Positions 1 through 13,778 of a DNA stretch of 64,000 bases are shown in pieces (positions within the stretch are counted from its first letter, which is position 1; each line of letters begins with the position of its first letter). The notes below the pieces were generated by a model. It made no database searches, was not told the origin of the DNA, and was given only the letters and a program-made list of their open reading frames with translations. The stretch covers positions 62,001 through 126,000 of the forward strand of contig NZ_MTPX02000082.1 of assembly GCF_002154335.2 (NCBI RefSeq). Direction: 5' to 3'. Made by a program: the position numbers and the translations under genes. Origin of the DNA: Actinomyces ruminis. Lineage in GTDB: Bacteria; Actinomycetota; Actinomycetes; Actinomycetales; Actinomycetaceae.

Positions 1-2544
<2,544 letters not shown>

Positions 2545-2545
2545 A

Positions 2546-2905
2546 TCACTCGCCCCCGGTCAACGACTCGGCCTGGGCGATAACGGTGGCGCCATCGCCC
2601 CTCCCGTAGGCACGGGCATCGATGACCTCGACCGGGGCGACATCGCCGACCACGGCCCGCACCTTGCGCAGAATATGGCGAACCTGCGGGCCGAGCAGGA
2701 CAACGTCGAAATTGCCGAGTTCGGACTCGATGGATGACTGGTCGGCCGCCCAGATCTTGTAATGCTTGCCCTGTGCCGCGGCCGCCTCTTGCATACGTTG
2801 GACGAGGATAGAGGTGGACATTCCCATGGCGCAGGCAAGCATGATGCGCAGCGTCGGTCCTTCCTGATTGGCGGCCTTCTCCGGCTGGGGGCTGAGCTCG
2901 GTCAT
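2546..2905 (-). CDS. PTS lactose/cellobiose-family subunit EIIB
   Basis: Cytosolic phosphocarrier of 119 aa that takes phosphate from EIIA and passes it to the sugar bound to EIIC. IMLACAMGMSTSILVQRM near the N-terminus carries the active-site Cys in the family CxxGMSTS pattern, and FDVVLLGPQVRHIL is the conserved core strand. I placed the start at the ATG ending at 2905 because it has AAGGAG seven bases upstream and gives the normal family length; a longer frame runs back into the EIIA gene and is not credible. It lies 1 bp from both EIIA and EIIC in one operon. Confidence 0.92.
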   Translation of the reverse strand: MTELSPQPEKAANQEGPTLRIMLACAMGMSTSILVQRMQEAAAAQGKHYKIWAADQSSIESELGNFDVVLLGPQVRHILRKVRAVVGDVAPVEVIDARAYGRGDGATVIAQAESLTGGE

Positions 2906-2906
2906 T

Positions 2907-3350
2907 TCAGTTCTCCTTCGTGTTTGTGTTGGTGTCGGTTGTGCTGGTCTGGTCCACTGGTGCGGTCGAGGTCGCAGCCGGAGCGGCCGACGGCGAGACT
3001 CGCGCCTCCAGTTCATGGATCCGGGAATAGAGTTCGATGAGCATTTCGGCGTTCTCCTTGGCCATGAGCGCCATCGTCAGGTGGTCGTTCGCGTGCACCA
3101 GAACGATGTCCACGTCCACGTGGTCCTGACCGGCCTCCCTTTGGAGAAGAGCGAACTGGATGTCGTGCGCCTGGCGGAAGTCGTCGTCCGCACGGGCCAG
3201 GGCCTGACGGGCGGCGTCAAGGTGTCCCTCCCGGGCAAGTTCCACGGCCTCCATGGCCTTGGACTTCGCCGTCCCGGCGGCGAGGATCAATTCGAATGAC
3301 ACGGCGTAGGGATCGTCGGGTTGTCCGGTCGCCGGCTGCGGCTCGCTCAT
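2907..3350 (-). CDS. PTS lactose/cellobiose-family subunit EIIA
   Basis: Three-helix phosphocarrier of 147 aa that accepts phosphate from HPr. LVHANDHLTMALMAKENAEM matches the EIIA-Lac active region: His86 (first His of HANDH) is the expected phosphorylated residue and the following Asp is the conserved metal ligand. The helix VSFELILAAGTAKSKAMEA is also typical. The C-terminal 25 residues are a Thr/Ala/Asn-rich tail not seen in short EIIA-Lac proteins. The ATG at 3350 has AGGAGG upstream and overlaps the regulator stop by 4 bp (ATGA), so translation is coupled to the regulator. Confidence 0.92.
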   Translation of the reverse strand: MSEPQPATGQPDDPYAVSFELILAAGTAKSKAMEAVELAREGHLDAARQALARADDDFRQAHDIQFALLQREAGQDHVDVDIVLVHANDHLTMALMAKENAEMLIELYSRIHELEARVSPSAAPAATSTAPVDQTSTTDTNTNTKEN

Positions 3351-5257
3351 GCTTCCTCCTGTGGTTGCTGGGTGATCTCTCGAATCGAACGGACGATGGC
3401 AGAGAAGTCGCGGCTCTTGATGAGTGTGGTGATGTGTTCCTCGCTCATGAGGTACCTGGACAGGTCCTGGTAGAACTGCTGCAGGTCCTTGCCCTCCCGC
3501 GTGGAGATGGACACCAGGCATACGACCTGAACCAGATTGCGCGTCCAGCGGATGGGCTCATCCAGGACGCCGACGGCAATGAAGGTCTCCTCGCTCATGG
3601 CCACCTCGCCGTGCGGCATAGCGACCCGATTACCGAAGTCGGTCGGCGCCAGCGTCTCCCGCCGCAGCACCGAGTCGAGAAACACTGCGGGCAGGTCGTA
3701 TCTGGTGCGGGCGCACTGGGTGAGTACTTCGATCGCCTCGTGCGGAGTGCGCGCATCCAGGTGGGGAACGAACAGTTCGGGCGAGAAGACCTGGTCGATC
3801 CGGGTACTCGGCTCACTGATTAGCATCCGTCTGATCTTCCGGATGTCGGCGTCGTCGATGAATGGACCGACGTCGAGGACGGGGACGCCCGGATCGGTTT
3901 CGAGGGCGACCGTGGTCAGGACGAGGTCCGTGTCCGGCTGTGCCCGGACGGGCTCCCGCGTGCTGACGGTGATGAGCGACTCGATCAGGTCTCCGAGACG
4001 CTCACGCACTTGCAATTCAATCAGCCGAGTCGCCGCGCCATCAGCGTCAGACACGAGCACCACATGCTTGCGCCGTTGCTCCGGCCGACGACGTTCTAGG
4101 GCGAGTGCGAACCACAGGGCGACGTACCCGGCCTCGTCCTCAGAGACGGTACGGCCAAGGTGGCGGGCGAGTGCGGTGCAGGCCTGCACGGCCACGGCAT
4201 AGGCAAGCGGATAGGACTGCTTAATGCGCTCGAGGCTCTGGTTGGGCATCCGCATCTGGAAGCGCAGCCGTACCAGCAGCGGAATCGTGTGCTGAACCAG
4301 GGACGCCCGCAGTTCGTCGTCGCCGGACAGGCCCAGGCCGAAGCCCTCGTCGACGATGCGGAGCATCCCATCCACCACCCGGCGCGCCTCGACAATGCTT
4401 TGAGAGTCGGAGGCATCGGCGGGAGAGGTAAGTACCCTGCGCCCGGCGAAGTGCAGCGCCAGGTAATAGCGTTCCTGCAGGGGGTAGGACAGTTCCAAGT
4501 CCTGTTCCAGGCGGTCAAGGATGTCATCGGCGACGCCCAATTCGGCATCGGTGACGTACTGTCCCAGCTCGATGACCTCGCCCGTGATGGTGCGACCCGC
4601 CCGGACCCGATTGGTGGCGATGGCGACGTGCAGGATCACGCTGCGCACTGCTTCGTCCGCCAGCGGGATTCCATGGGCGTCCAGCACTTTGCGCACGTGC
4701 CGTTCCGCCCGGCCCACCCCCGGTTCTAGATCATCTACCGCGAACCGCGAGCTGTGCTCCGGGTCGTAGACGGTTGCCAGGCAGGTACGTATGTCTAGTT
4801 CCGCACCGATTACCCGCACGCCCTTGTAAGGGCGCCGGTCGACTAGCAGGCTGTGCTCGGCGAGTATGGGCTCCACCTGGGCCAGATCTGCCGCCACCGT
4901 CTTCTTCGAGACGAATAGCGCCTGCGCAATGACCTCGAGCTTGATGTAGTCCTGTGCGGTAAGCAGTAGCCGCAGCAGATAGCGCCGACGTTCCACCGCC
5001 GTCACGGGAGTACCGTCAACGGCCCCGCGCGCCTCCTTGAGGTCCGCGAAGGCTTCGGCATCGGTGATTGTCAGGATGTAGCCGGTACCGGGCTTGGACT
5101 CGATGCGGGCGCCGCCGTCGGCCAGGGCGCGGCGCGAGCGCGACAGGAGGCTACGGACGGTGCGACTCGTCACGCCCAAACGGTCGGCGAGTTCCGCGGC
5201 GGTGACCACCTCGGTATCCCGAAAGGCGTCCAGCACGTCCCAGATGCGCTCGTCCAC
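3347..5257 (-). CDS. PRD-containing transcriptional regulator (BglG/LicR/MtlR type)
   Basis: First gene of the PTS operon, 636 aa. N-terminal helix-turn-helix (AAELADRLGVTSRTVRSLLS) indicates DNA rather than RNA binding, so it is more like the LicR/MtlR activators than a BglG antiterminator. Two PTS regulation domains follow (about 170-270 and 285-385), then an EIIB-like domain and a C-terminal EIIA of the mannitol/fructose type with VAMPHG (His549 the likely phosphorylation site). Oddities: the EIIB-like loop reads VLVSDADGAATRL, with Ser where the phosphorylatable Cys is expected, and PRD2 reads EAGYVALWF where His is usual before Phe. The start is a GTG at 5257 preceded by AAGGAGG. It probably senses sugar flux through PTS phosphorylation. 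Confidence 0.88.
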   Translation of the reverse strand: MDERIWDVLDAFRDTEVVTAAELADRLGVTSRTVRSLLSRSRRALADGGARIESKPGTGYILTITDAEAFADLKEARGAVDGTPVTAVERRRYLLRLLLTAQDYIKLEVIAQALFVSKKTVAADLAQVEPILAEHSLLVDRRPYKGVRVIGAELDIRTCLATVYDPEHSSRFAVDDLEPGVGRAERHVRKVLDAHGIPLADEAVRSVILHVAIATNRVRAGRTITGEVIELGQYVTDAELGVADDILDRLEQDLELSYPLQERYYLALHFAGRRVLTSPADASDSQSIVEARRVVDGMLRIVDEGFGLGLSGDDELRASLVQHTIPLLVRLRFQMRMPNQSLERIKQSYPLAYAVAVQACTALARHLGRTVSEDEAGYVALWFALALERRRPEQRRKHVVLVSDADGAATRLIELQVRERLGDLIESLITVSTREPVRAQPDTDLVLTTVALETDPGVPVLDVGPFIDDADIRKIRRMLISEPSTRIDQVFSPELFVPHLDARTPHEAIEVLTQCARTRYDLPAVFLDSVLRRETLAPTDFGNRVAMPHGEVAMSEETFIAVGVLDEPIRWTRNLVQVVCLVSISTREGKDLQQFYQDLSRYLMSEEHITTLIKSRDFSAIVRSIREITQQPQEEA

Positions 5258-5393
5258 CGCTCGCCTCCTTCGTCGTCGTTGACGACAAAAAAGGTATGAG
5301 CATTCGCGGGCGTCCTCCATCCCGTCGTTTTCCGGGACGCTACGGAAACCTGTGACCCGGTCGGCGCGGCTTTCCCCTCGCCCGCCTCGCCCG

Positions 5394-6617
5394 TCAGCCG
5401 GCGAACAGTGCGGCCGCGCCGGGGGCGTGCAGGCGGCGCACGGCCGCGGCCACCCGGTCGTCGGTGTCGGTCAGGGACATGCGCACGTGCCCGGCGCCGG
5501 CCTCTCCGTAGAAGTCCCCGGGGGCGACGACGATCCCCAGCTCGGCGAAGGCGCCGACCAAATCCCAGGCGCTCATGGAGGCCGGCCCGCTCAGCCACAG
5601 GTACAGGCCGGCAGCCGACTCGGGGTCGTTGACCAGGCCGACAGTGGCGGTCCCTTCCAGCAGGGCCTCCCGCCGGGCCCGGTAGACGGCCTGCTGCGCC
5701 GCCACATGCTCGGCGTCGGCGAGTGTGGCCGCCAGGGCCGCCTGCACGGGGGCGGGCGGGAGCATGCCGGTGTGGCGACGCACCTCGGTGACGGCGGCGA
5801 CCAGCTCGGGGTCGCCGGCGAGGAAGGCGGCCCGGTAGCCGGCGAGGTTGGACTGCTTGGACAGGGAGTACAGGGCCAGCAGCCCCGTGAAGTCAGGTGC
5901 GCCGTCGGAGCCGGCGCCGGTCACACGCGGATCGAGCAGGCTGGGCACGCCGTCGGTGGCCCAGGGCTCCTCCCAGGCGAGTTCGGCGTAGCACTCGTCG
6001 GACAGGACGACGACGCCGCGCGCCCGCGCCCAGGCGACGATGCGGGCGAGCTGGTCTACGGCGAGGACGTGCCCATCGGGGTTGCCGGGGCTGTTGAGCC
6101 AAATGGCGACAAGTCTGCCGTCGGGCAGCTCCCAGGTGTCGGGGTCGGCGGCGGTGTCGACCGGAACGGGGGTGGCGCCGGCCAGACGGGCGCCGACGTC
6201 GTAGGTGGGGTAGGCGGCGCGGGGGTGGGCGATGAGATCGCCGGGATGGGCGCCGAGCTGAAGCGGAAGCTGGGCCACGGACTCCTTGGAGCCGATGGTG
6301 GGGATAACGGCGACGTCGGTGAGGCCCCGCACGCCCCGGCGGCGTCGCATCCAGTCGATGATGGCGGCGCGTACCTGGGGCGTGCCGTCGGCAGGCGGGT
6401 AGCCGGGTGCGTTGGCGGCGGCCTGGAGAGCATCGCGGGCGACGGCGGGGCTGGGGTCCACGGGCGTGCCGATGGACAGGTCGACGACGCCATCAGGGTG
6501 CTGGGCGGCGCGCTGCCGGTAGGGGCGCAGGGAGTGCCAGGGGAAGTCGGGCAGCGCGAGCGGGCGGGGCAGGGCGGCCGGGGTGAAGTCGGGGCCGGCG
6601 GGCGTGGAGGCGTTCAC
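5394..6617 (-). CDS. dapC: succinyldiaminopimelate transaminase
   Basis: PLP-dependent class I/II aminotransferase in the lysine/peptidoglycan diaminopimelate pathway, cytosolic. SLSKQSNLAGYR contains the Schiff-base Lys in the pattern typical of actinobacterial DapC; NSPGNPDGH, LSDECYAELAW and the C-terminal HVRMSLTDTDDRV are the cofactor and substrate contacts. Length about 407 aa, normal for the family. Two GTG starts are possible (6617 and 6650); I chose 6617, which follows the conserved PDFTPAALPRPLALPDFPW more closely, but neither has a strong ribosome site. It lies directly after a 7Fe ferredoxin on the same strand, a pairing also seen in mycobacteria. Confidence 0.9.
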   Translation of the reverse strand: MNASTPAGPDFTPAALPRPLALPDFPWHSLRPYRQRAAQHPDGVVDLSIGTPVDPSPAVARDALQAAANAPGYPPADGTPQVRAAIIDWMRRRRGVRGLTDVAVIPTIGSKESVAQLPLQLGAHPGDLIAHPRAAYPTYDVGARLAGATPVPVDTAADPDTWELPDGRLVAIWLNSPGNPDGHVLAVDQLARIVAWARARGVVVLSDECYAELAWEEPWATDGVPSLLDPRVTGAGSDGAPDFTGLLALYSLSKQSNLAGYRAAFLAGDPELVAAVTEVRRHTGMLPPAPVQAALAATLADAEHVAAQQAVYRARREALLEGTATVGLVNDPESAAGLYLWLSGPASMSAWDLVGAFAELGIVVAPGDFYGEAGAGHVRMSLTDTDDRVAAAVRRLHAPGAAALFAG

Positions 6618-6662
6618 ACCGCCATTGTCCGCGATTAGCAATCGCGACACGTGACTTCGCTC

Positions 6663-6718
6663 GGTCTCGGCACGTCATTAGTGCCGGTCTCGGCGTGTTG
6701 CTTGTGCCGGTCTCAGCG
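6663..6718 (+). repeat. ~23-bp tandem intergenic repeat (GGTCTCGGC units)
   Basis: Three GGTCTC(G/A)GC cores start at 6663, 6686 and about 6710, spaced 23-24 bp, in the gap between dapC and the ferredoxin gene. CGGCAC at 6668-6673 can pair with GTGCCG at 6681-6686. The stretch ACGTCATTAGTGCCGGTCTC recurs with one mismatch at the extreme right end of the window (63978-64000), so this is a dispersed element and not a local accident. Confidence 0.6.
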
Positions 6719-6754
6719 AAGGAGCCGGCCGGAGACGGGCGGGCGGAGCCTGGC

Positions 6755-7105
6755 TCAGTAGCCGTTGGCGGCCTTCCAGTCCTCGTTCTGGGGCTCCAGG
6801 GCTGCGATCATGGGGTCGTCGTAGTCCTGCGGGCCGACGTTCTGGGCGCCGCCCGGGGAGCCCAGGCCCTTCAGGGAGAAGAAGTCGATGTTCGCCCGGG
6901 TGTAGTCCTCCCACTCCTCGGGCACGTCGTCCTCGTAGAAGATCGCCTCGGTGGGGCACACCGGCTCGCAGGCGCCGCAGTCGACGCATTCGTCCGCGTT
7001 GATGTACAGGCTGCGCGCCCCCTCGTAGATGCAGTCGACCGGGCATTCGTCCACACATGCACGGTCCTTGACGTCCACGCAGGGCTGGGCGATCACGTAG
7101 GTCAT
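6755..7105 (-). CDS. fdxA: 7Fe ferredoxin
   Basis: Small cytosolic electron carrier of 116 aa with one [3Fe-4S] and one [4Fe-4S] cluster. Cysteines at 9, 17, 21, 25 and 40, 43, 46, 50 (AQPCVDVKDRACVDECPVDC and ADECVDCGACEPVCP) give the spacing of Mycobacterium/Streptomyces-type ferredoxins; the acidic C-terminal extension ending EDWKAANGY is also usual. The ATG at 7105 has AGAGGAAG upstream. It precedes dapC on the same strand with 137 bp between, which holds the GGTCTCGGC repeats. The redox partner cannot be told from context. Confidence 0.95.
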   Translation of the reverse strand: MTYVIAQPCVDVKDRACVDECPVDCIYEGARSLYINADECVDCGACEPVCPTEAIFYEDDVPEEWEDYTRANIDFFSLKGLGSPGGAQNVGPQDYDDPMIAALEPQNEDWKAANGY

Positions 7106-7260
7106 TGACTGCTTCCTCTCCATCTCGGGGCGTACCGCGCGGGGCCGCGGGCGCATCAGCTCTCTCAAGTATCTCCCCGCGGCGGCGCCGCGCCCAATAG
7201 CCGCGCGAGGTGTCAGCATGTACGCCGATTCAGGCACACCGGATGCCCATCTTTGCGTCA

Positions 7261-7273
7261 CGCACCAGGTGCG
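7261..7273. promoter_or_regulatory. short perfect palindrome upstream of ferredoxin gene
   Basis: CGCACCAGGTGCG is a 6-bp inverted repeat around one base in the 209-bp gap between the ferredoxin start and the VanW-gene stop. It could be an operator for the ferredoxin gene, but a repeat of this length is expected by chance fairly often in GC-rich DNA. Confidence 0.2.
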
Positions 7274-7314
7274 AATTGCGTCCGCCAGCCGCGCGCCGGC
7301 CGACGTCACCCAGG

Positions 7315-9119
7315 TCAGCTACACACCACGGGGTTGTCGGAGTCGTAGGCGGTGGTCAGTACATCATCAGGCAAAGACTCACCGTCGTGACTGCGGGTAC
7401 GGGTGACGGTGACGTCGAATCCCTGCGTACCGCCGCCGTAGGGCTCGCATCCGGGGCCGGAGCTGTACACGGTGGCGTAGGGCCGGTAGTTGGTGTGCTC
7501 ACCCTCGGTGATGGTGACCTCGTAGTAGGGGGTGGACCACAGCCGCACGTGCACCTCGCCGTCGCCGGCCCAGGCCTGTACCAGCACCGTGTACGGCGTG
7601 GAATTGCGCCACTTGACGTCCTTGACGCCGGTCCAGATGGTGGCCTCGCGTCCGGCCGGGTAGCGGGTGAACCAGTAGGTGTGGGGCCAGTGCTCCACAT
7701 CGTCCATGCCGGCCTCGAAGCCGGCGTTGAACACGGTGGTGCCCACCTGGGACAGGCCGCCGCCCATGGCATCGGTGTGCTGCCCGTCGGTGACGACGCC
7801 GGCGTAGGTGTAGCCGTGCTCGAGGTCCACCGGGCCCAGGGCGTCGGTGGTGGAGAAGGTCTCCCCCGGCGCCACCAGGGTGCCGTTGATCATCTCGGTG
7901 CCGCGTTGGAGGTTCTGGTCGCGCCCGTACTGGGAGACGTATGGGGTGGAGAACTCGCCGACGATCTCGACGATCCCCCACTCGTCCTCGGCGGTGGTGA
8001 CCTCCGGCCGCAGGACGGTGATGGGGGCGGTCACGATGCGGTCGCCGTCGGCTTCCGTCCCGGCGGCCAGGACCGCCTCGGCCAGCGCGCCCGCATCGAT
8101 GCCCGTGCCGGTGGCGGAGGGATGGTAGACGGGCTTGGCCGCGGCGGCCGTCTCCGGGTCACCGTCGATGGTCCAGGTGGCGTCGGTGGCGGGGGTCTCG
8201 ATCTCCTCTCCCAGGGCGGCGACGACGGCGTCGTGCAGCGCGTCGGTGTCCAGGGTGGCGGTGAGGGTGCCGTCGGGGGCGGAGATGACGGTCATGGCGG
8301 CCAGCGCCGCCGGGGTCAGGACGGCGTCGTCCGCGGCCGCGTCGGCGGCGCTGGTGCCGGCGGCGGTGACGGTGATGTCGCCGGACAGCAGCGGGGTCAG
8401 GACGGTGTCGATGAAGTCTTGGGCGTCGGCGTCGGTGACGGCCGGGGTGGCGGTACCCGAGGCGAGGGCGATGGTGTCCTCACCCAGTGGCCAGGCGTCG
8501 GTCAGGGCGGTCACGCTCGCCTCCACGTCCAGCCCGGCGCCGACCGCGCCGGGGGTGAGCACGGGAGTGGTTCCGTCCAGGGCGACGACGGCATCGGCGA
8601 CCCCGGTGGCGAGGGTGTCCAGGCGGGCGTTCAGGGCGCTGGTGAGTGCGGCGGCGTCCACCTCTACGACGCGTCGACGCCGGTTCCGGTCAGCCGCCGC
8701 ACCAGGGTGACGGGACTCAGGGTGGGGCCGGTGAGCCGGTCGACGCTGGCGGCGGCGTCCACGCTCACGCCGGAGCGCGCGGGGATGAGCGTGTCGGTGG
8801 CGTCGTCGACGGTGAGGGTGACCGGCTGCTCCAGTTGCGCACCGATACCGGCATCCACGGCGGCAATCGCCTGCGCGCGGGTCATGCCGGAGACGTCGAC
8901 GCCGGAGACGCTGGAGCCCGGGGCCAGGGTACGGGTGGTGGCCCAGGCGAGCCCGAGCCAGGCGATGACCACGGCGGCGCCGAGGGTGAACAGCAGCGGG
9001 CGCAGAACCGACTGACCGGAGCGGGCGCCGCGCGCGGCAGAAGCGGCTGGAGCCGCGGCGGCAGCGGGCAAGTCGACGGCGTACGGGGCGGCGACGTCGT
9101 CAAGCGGGGCGTGGTTCAT
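7315..9119 (-). CDS. VanW-family membrane-anchored protein (frameshifted)
   Basis: About 601 aa after repair. One N-terminal membrane segment (LRPLLFTLGAAVVIAWLGLA, near residue 45) precedes two peptidoglycan-binding-like (YoaR-type) repeats and a C-terminal VanW domain with INGTLVAPGETFSTTDALGP, GGGLSQVGTTVFNA and HWPHTYWF, the family hallmarks. The mature part is expected outside the cell near the wall; despite the name, VanW proteins are not established resistance proteins. The frame breaks near 8668-8671: one added base joins GTGVDAS to VEVDAAALTSALN. The ATG at 9119 has CGGGAG upstream and follows typA by 39 bp on the same strand. Confidence 0.82.
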
Positions 9120-9158
9120 GGGCGCACTCCCGGGGCAGAGCGGTGACAGTCCGGCGCG

Positions 9159-11079
<1,921 letters not shown>

Positions 11080-11103
11080 ATGGCTGATTCCTCCCCTAGG
11101 CAA

Positions 11104-11117
11104 GCGCCCGCGGGCGC
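11104..11117. promoter_or_regulatory. 14-bp perfect palindrome upstream of typA
   Basis: GCGCCCGCGGGCGC lies 25 bp upstream of the typA start. A second inverted repeat (ACAGGCG at 11161-11167 and CGCCTGT at 11176-11182) follows the stop of the PH-like gene and could act as its terminator. Neither is tied to a known regulator. Confidence 0.25.
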
Positions 11118-11214
11118 ACAAACTCAGCAAGGGTACCGCCGCGCGGGGCGACGGGCCATGACAGGCGCGACATGCCGCCTGTGCGGCCGCTCACCTCGGC
11201 ATCGCGGGGCGGGG

Positions 11215-11858
11215 TCAGAACACTCCAGCCAGCAACGCTGCAATAGCGGCGACTGCGACGCAGACAGGCAGCGGGTTCCATCGCGAACTGGACTGGCCCG
11301 GGTCAGGCCGAGCAACGTTGCTCATGGCACGGTGTTCCTTATAGGTGATGAGGAGATCACCCGCAGCATCGGCGTCCAGGTGTGCGCGATAAACAGCATC
11401 GCTCTCTTCCAGGTACTCCTCCGGGACTTCGCGGCGCACACGAGCGTCATGCTCCGTGCGGCGGGAGCCGAGTAGCTCTCGTTCTCGCAGCTCCTGCCGT
11501 CTGCGGAAGGATGTGGACAGCCTCCGGCGCGTTGTGCCGCAGAGGCCTTGAAGGTGCGGCCGGAGAAGGTGACGATCTCCAATCCCCACCGAGTGCGGCA
11601 GGAATCCACCTCGCTCCAACCGAGGTGATGCGTGCGCCAGGCATTGCGCACCGTAATCCCGGTATAGGCGATGGTGAGCTGCGGCGCCCACCACAAGCAC
11701 CAGACCGCCAGCATCAATAACAGGCCGCAGCCCAGAGCCTGCAGTCCGTTGCGGGTACCGTCGGCGAGCCAAACCGTAATGACGACCCAGGTCGTGCCGA
11801 CACCCGTCAACAGGGTGCCGGCACGACCTGACAGAGAGCGGATTACAACCGTGGGCAA
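11215..11858 (-). CDS. PH-domain-like membrane protein (frameshifted)
   Basis: About 214 aa after repair. Two N-terminal membrane segments (around GTTWVVITVWLADG and LLLMLAVWCLWWAP) are followed by a compact strand-rich part (TIAYTGITVRNAWRTHHLGW, SEVDSCRTRWGLEIVTFSGR) like the short bacterial PH-like domain of DUF2581/bPH6 type proteins, then a charged linker and a C-terminal hydrophobic stretch. The frame changes near 11525-11535, where the second frame gives RRRLSTSFRRRQELRERELL. The first possible start is a TTG at 11858; the real start is unsure. The function is unknown. Confidence 0.55.
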
Positions 11859-11874
11859 GGCCCCCGCGACTCCC

Positions 11875-13572
11875 TTACTCGGAGACGTAGCCGACGTTCT
11901 CGGAACGGAAGTAGGCCAGGCCCTTGGCCCCGAAGTTCGCCAAGTTCTTCGGGACGGCCGTGAACTGCATGCGCTCGTAGATGGGGAAATTCATGACGTT
12001 CTCCCAGATGAGCGCGTCGCACTCATTGGTCATACGGATGCGCTCATTATGATCCGCAGTCGAGGCAATCTTTGCGGCATAGTCATCGATCTCCGGGATC
12101 GACTGGGAGGTGTAGTTGCTCAAAGAACTCGAGCCGTATATCTGACCGATGTTGGCCATAGGGTACTGAGTACCCTCCCAGGTGAAGGCAGTCATCTCAT
12201 AGTTCTTGGCGTTGATGTACTCAGGGAAATAGTTATTGGAGTCAACCGGGTCCAGCCTCATCTCAATGCCGACCTCGCTGAGCTGGCTCTGCAACAGGTT
12301 GGCCTCATTCTCCGTCGTCTGAGTCCCAGAGGGAAGCGTAAAGGTGAAGCTAAGGCGCTGACCGTCCTTTTCGCGGACACCATCAGACACCTCGACCCAG
12401 CCGGCGTCATCCAACAGCTGTTTGGCGGCGTCGGGGTCATAGGACCACTCTGTCGAGTTATCCTGATAACCCTCCTGAGGAGGCATGAAGAAATGATTCC
12501 CAAGCAGCACATCATCGATCTCGATCGGCAGTCCCGCCAGGTCGGAGGAAGCAATAGCGGCACGATCACAGGCACGCAGGACCGCCTGACGCACAGCCTT
12601 GTCCGCCAGTGGACCGGAGGCCGCATTGATGGTGAAATGTCGCCACTGCAGACCGAAGTTCTGACGGATCTCGGCGTCCTCCCGCCCGGCGGCCTGGTTG
12701 TAGACATCGGCAGAGATGATGTAGTCGATGACGTCGATGGCTTTGTTCGCGAATGAGGTCGCTTCGGCTGCAGGGTCCAGGACGCGGAAGGTGACCTTGT
12801 CCAGCAGCGGGGCCTCACCCCACCACAGGTCGTTGGGGACCAGGGTCACCAGTTGCTGGGACTCGTTGTAGGAGTCCACCTTGAAGGGGCCAGCGAAGTA
12901 GTCGTTATTGTAGGAGCCGGCACCCGCCATAGCCTCATTGAAGGTCTCGGCGTCCACGAAGAGCTCTTTCGCAAAGACGCCCGATAGCGCATTAGTCCAG
13001 TCGGGGAAAATCGACTTAAAGGTAACTTTAGCGGTCAGATCGTCGATAATCTCGACAGACTCAACGTCGGCGATACCATCCGTCGAGGCCCACTGATAAT
13101 CGGGATCCTCGGCGTGAGCGAAGAAGGCCTCAATGTCTTCGGAATCCATGTGACGCCCGTTACCCCAAACGGCATTCTCGTTGAGGGCCACCGTGGCGAC
13201 GGTCTTGCCGTCCACCTCCTCAGCCTCGAAGGTGGTGTAGAAGTTGGGGTTCGCGGTCGGGGTGCCGTCGTCTGCCCAGTCGAGGAAGTAGGGGGAGACA
13301 AAGTCCAGAATATTACGCAGATTGACGTTAACGCCGTTGGCCTGATGATAGTTCCAATTGGCAATGGTGTTGGAAATAGCGAAGTTCAGGGTACCGCCCT
13401 GTTGTAGGGAGGAGCGGTCTTGGCGATTCATCGCCTGGTCGAAGTCGATCTCGGCGTTTGCATCGGCAGACGAGTTCGAGTTGGACTCGGTGTTCTTGGC
13501 GCAGGCGGCCAGGGCGGCCATGACTGCCGCGGAGGCCGAGCCGGCGAGGAACAGGCGGCGGTTGATGTTCAT
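11875..13572 (-). CDS. ABC transporter substrate-binding lipoprotein, family 5 (peptide type)
   Basis: Extracytoplasmic solute-binding protein of 565 aa. The N-terminus NRRLFLAGSASAAVMAALAA followed by Cys shows a twin-arginine-like signal and a lipobox, so the mature protein is a lipoprotein anchored at residue 24 or so. The body has the SBP_bac_5 pattern, for example NYDYFAGPFKVDS-like (NNDYFAGPFKVDSYNESQ) and WWGEAPLLDKVTFRVL. The ATG at 13572 is chosen because it starts the signal peptide. It is downstream of the two permeases and double ATPase on the same strand, with a 206-bp gap that may hold its own promoter. Likely ligands are oligopeptides; the sequence does not prove this. Confidence 0.92.
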   Translation of the reverse strand: MNINRRLFLAGSASAAVMAALAACAKNTESNSNSSADANAEIDFDQAMNRQDRSSLQQGGTLNFAISNTIANWNYHQANGVNVNLRNILDFVSPYFLDWADDGTPTANPNFYTTFEAEEVDGKTVATVALNENAVWGNGRHMDSEDIEAFFAHAEDPDYQWASTDGIADVESVEIIDDLTAKVTFKSIFPDWTNALSGVFAKELFVDAETFNEAMAGAGSYNNDYFAGPFKVDSYNESQQLVTLVPNDLWWGEAPLLDKVTFRVLDPAAEATSFANKAIDVIDYIISADVYNQAAGREDAEIRQNFGLQWRHFTINAASGPLADKAVRQAVLRACDRAAIASSDLAGLPIEIDDVLLGNHFFMPPQEGYQDNSTEWSYDPDAAKQLLDDAGWVEVSDGVREKDGQRLSFTFTLPSGTQTTENEANLLQSQLSEVGIEMRLDPVDSNNYFPEYINAKNYEMTAFTWEGTQYPMANIGQIYGSSSLSNYTSQSIPEIDDYAAKIASTADHNERIRMTNECDALIWENVMNFPIYERMQFTAVPKNLANFGAKGLAYFRSENVGYVSE

Positions 13573-13715
13573 AGGAGAGCTCCGATTGGGGATAGATTTG
13601 GATGGTTGGGGGTTGGCTGCAGCAGTGGTTGCGTACCGGCGCAGCCGGCCCGTTGGCATGGCGTACATCATACGTTCAGACACAGTAGTCGCATCATGCT
13701 CGCTGCTGCACACGA

Positions 13716-13743
13716 TATGTAGTTCTGCACTGTTTGATCACAA
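13716..13743 (-). promoter_or_regulatory. candidate promoter of the binding-protein gene
   Basis: On the minus strand TTGTGA (13738-13743) and TACATA (13716-13721) are separated by 16 bp, 144 bp upstream of the binding-protein start. This is a reasonable -35/-10 pair in the gap after the ATPase gene and would allow extra expression of the binding protein, as is common in such operons. Confidence 0.3.
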
Positions 13744-13778
13744 GTACCTTGCTTCGCGCCGCAGCGCTACTCGCGCCG

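Noticed and set aside
3347-5257. RNA antiterminator role for the PTS regulator
   Set aside because: The protein starts with a DNA-binding helix-turn-helix, not the RNA-binding CAT domain of BglG, and I saw no RAT-like hairpin upstream.
5352-6638. 428-codon plus-strand open frame
   Set aside because: It is antisense to dapC, Gly/Val/Arg-rich with no motif; a GC-skew shadow of the real gene.
7210-9015. 601-codon plus-strand open frame
   Set aside because: Antisense to the VanW-family gene; composition is low-complexity Gly/Val/Asp with no family signature.
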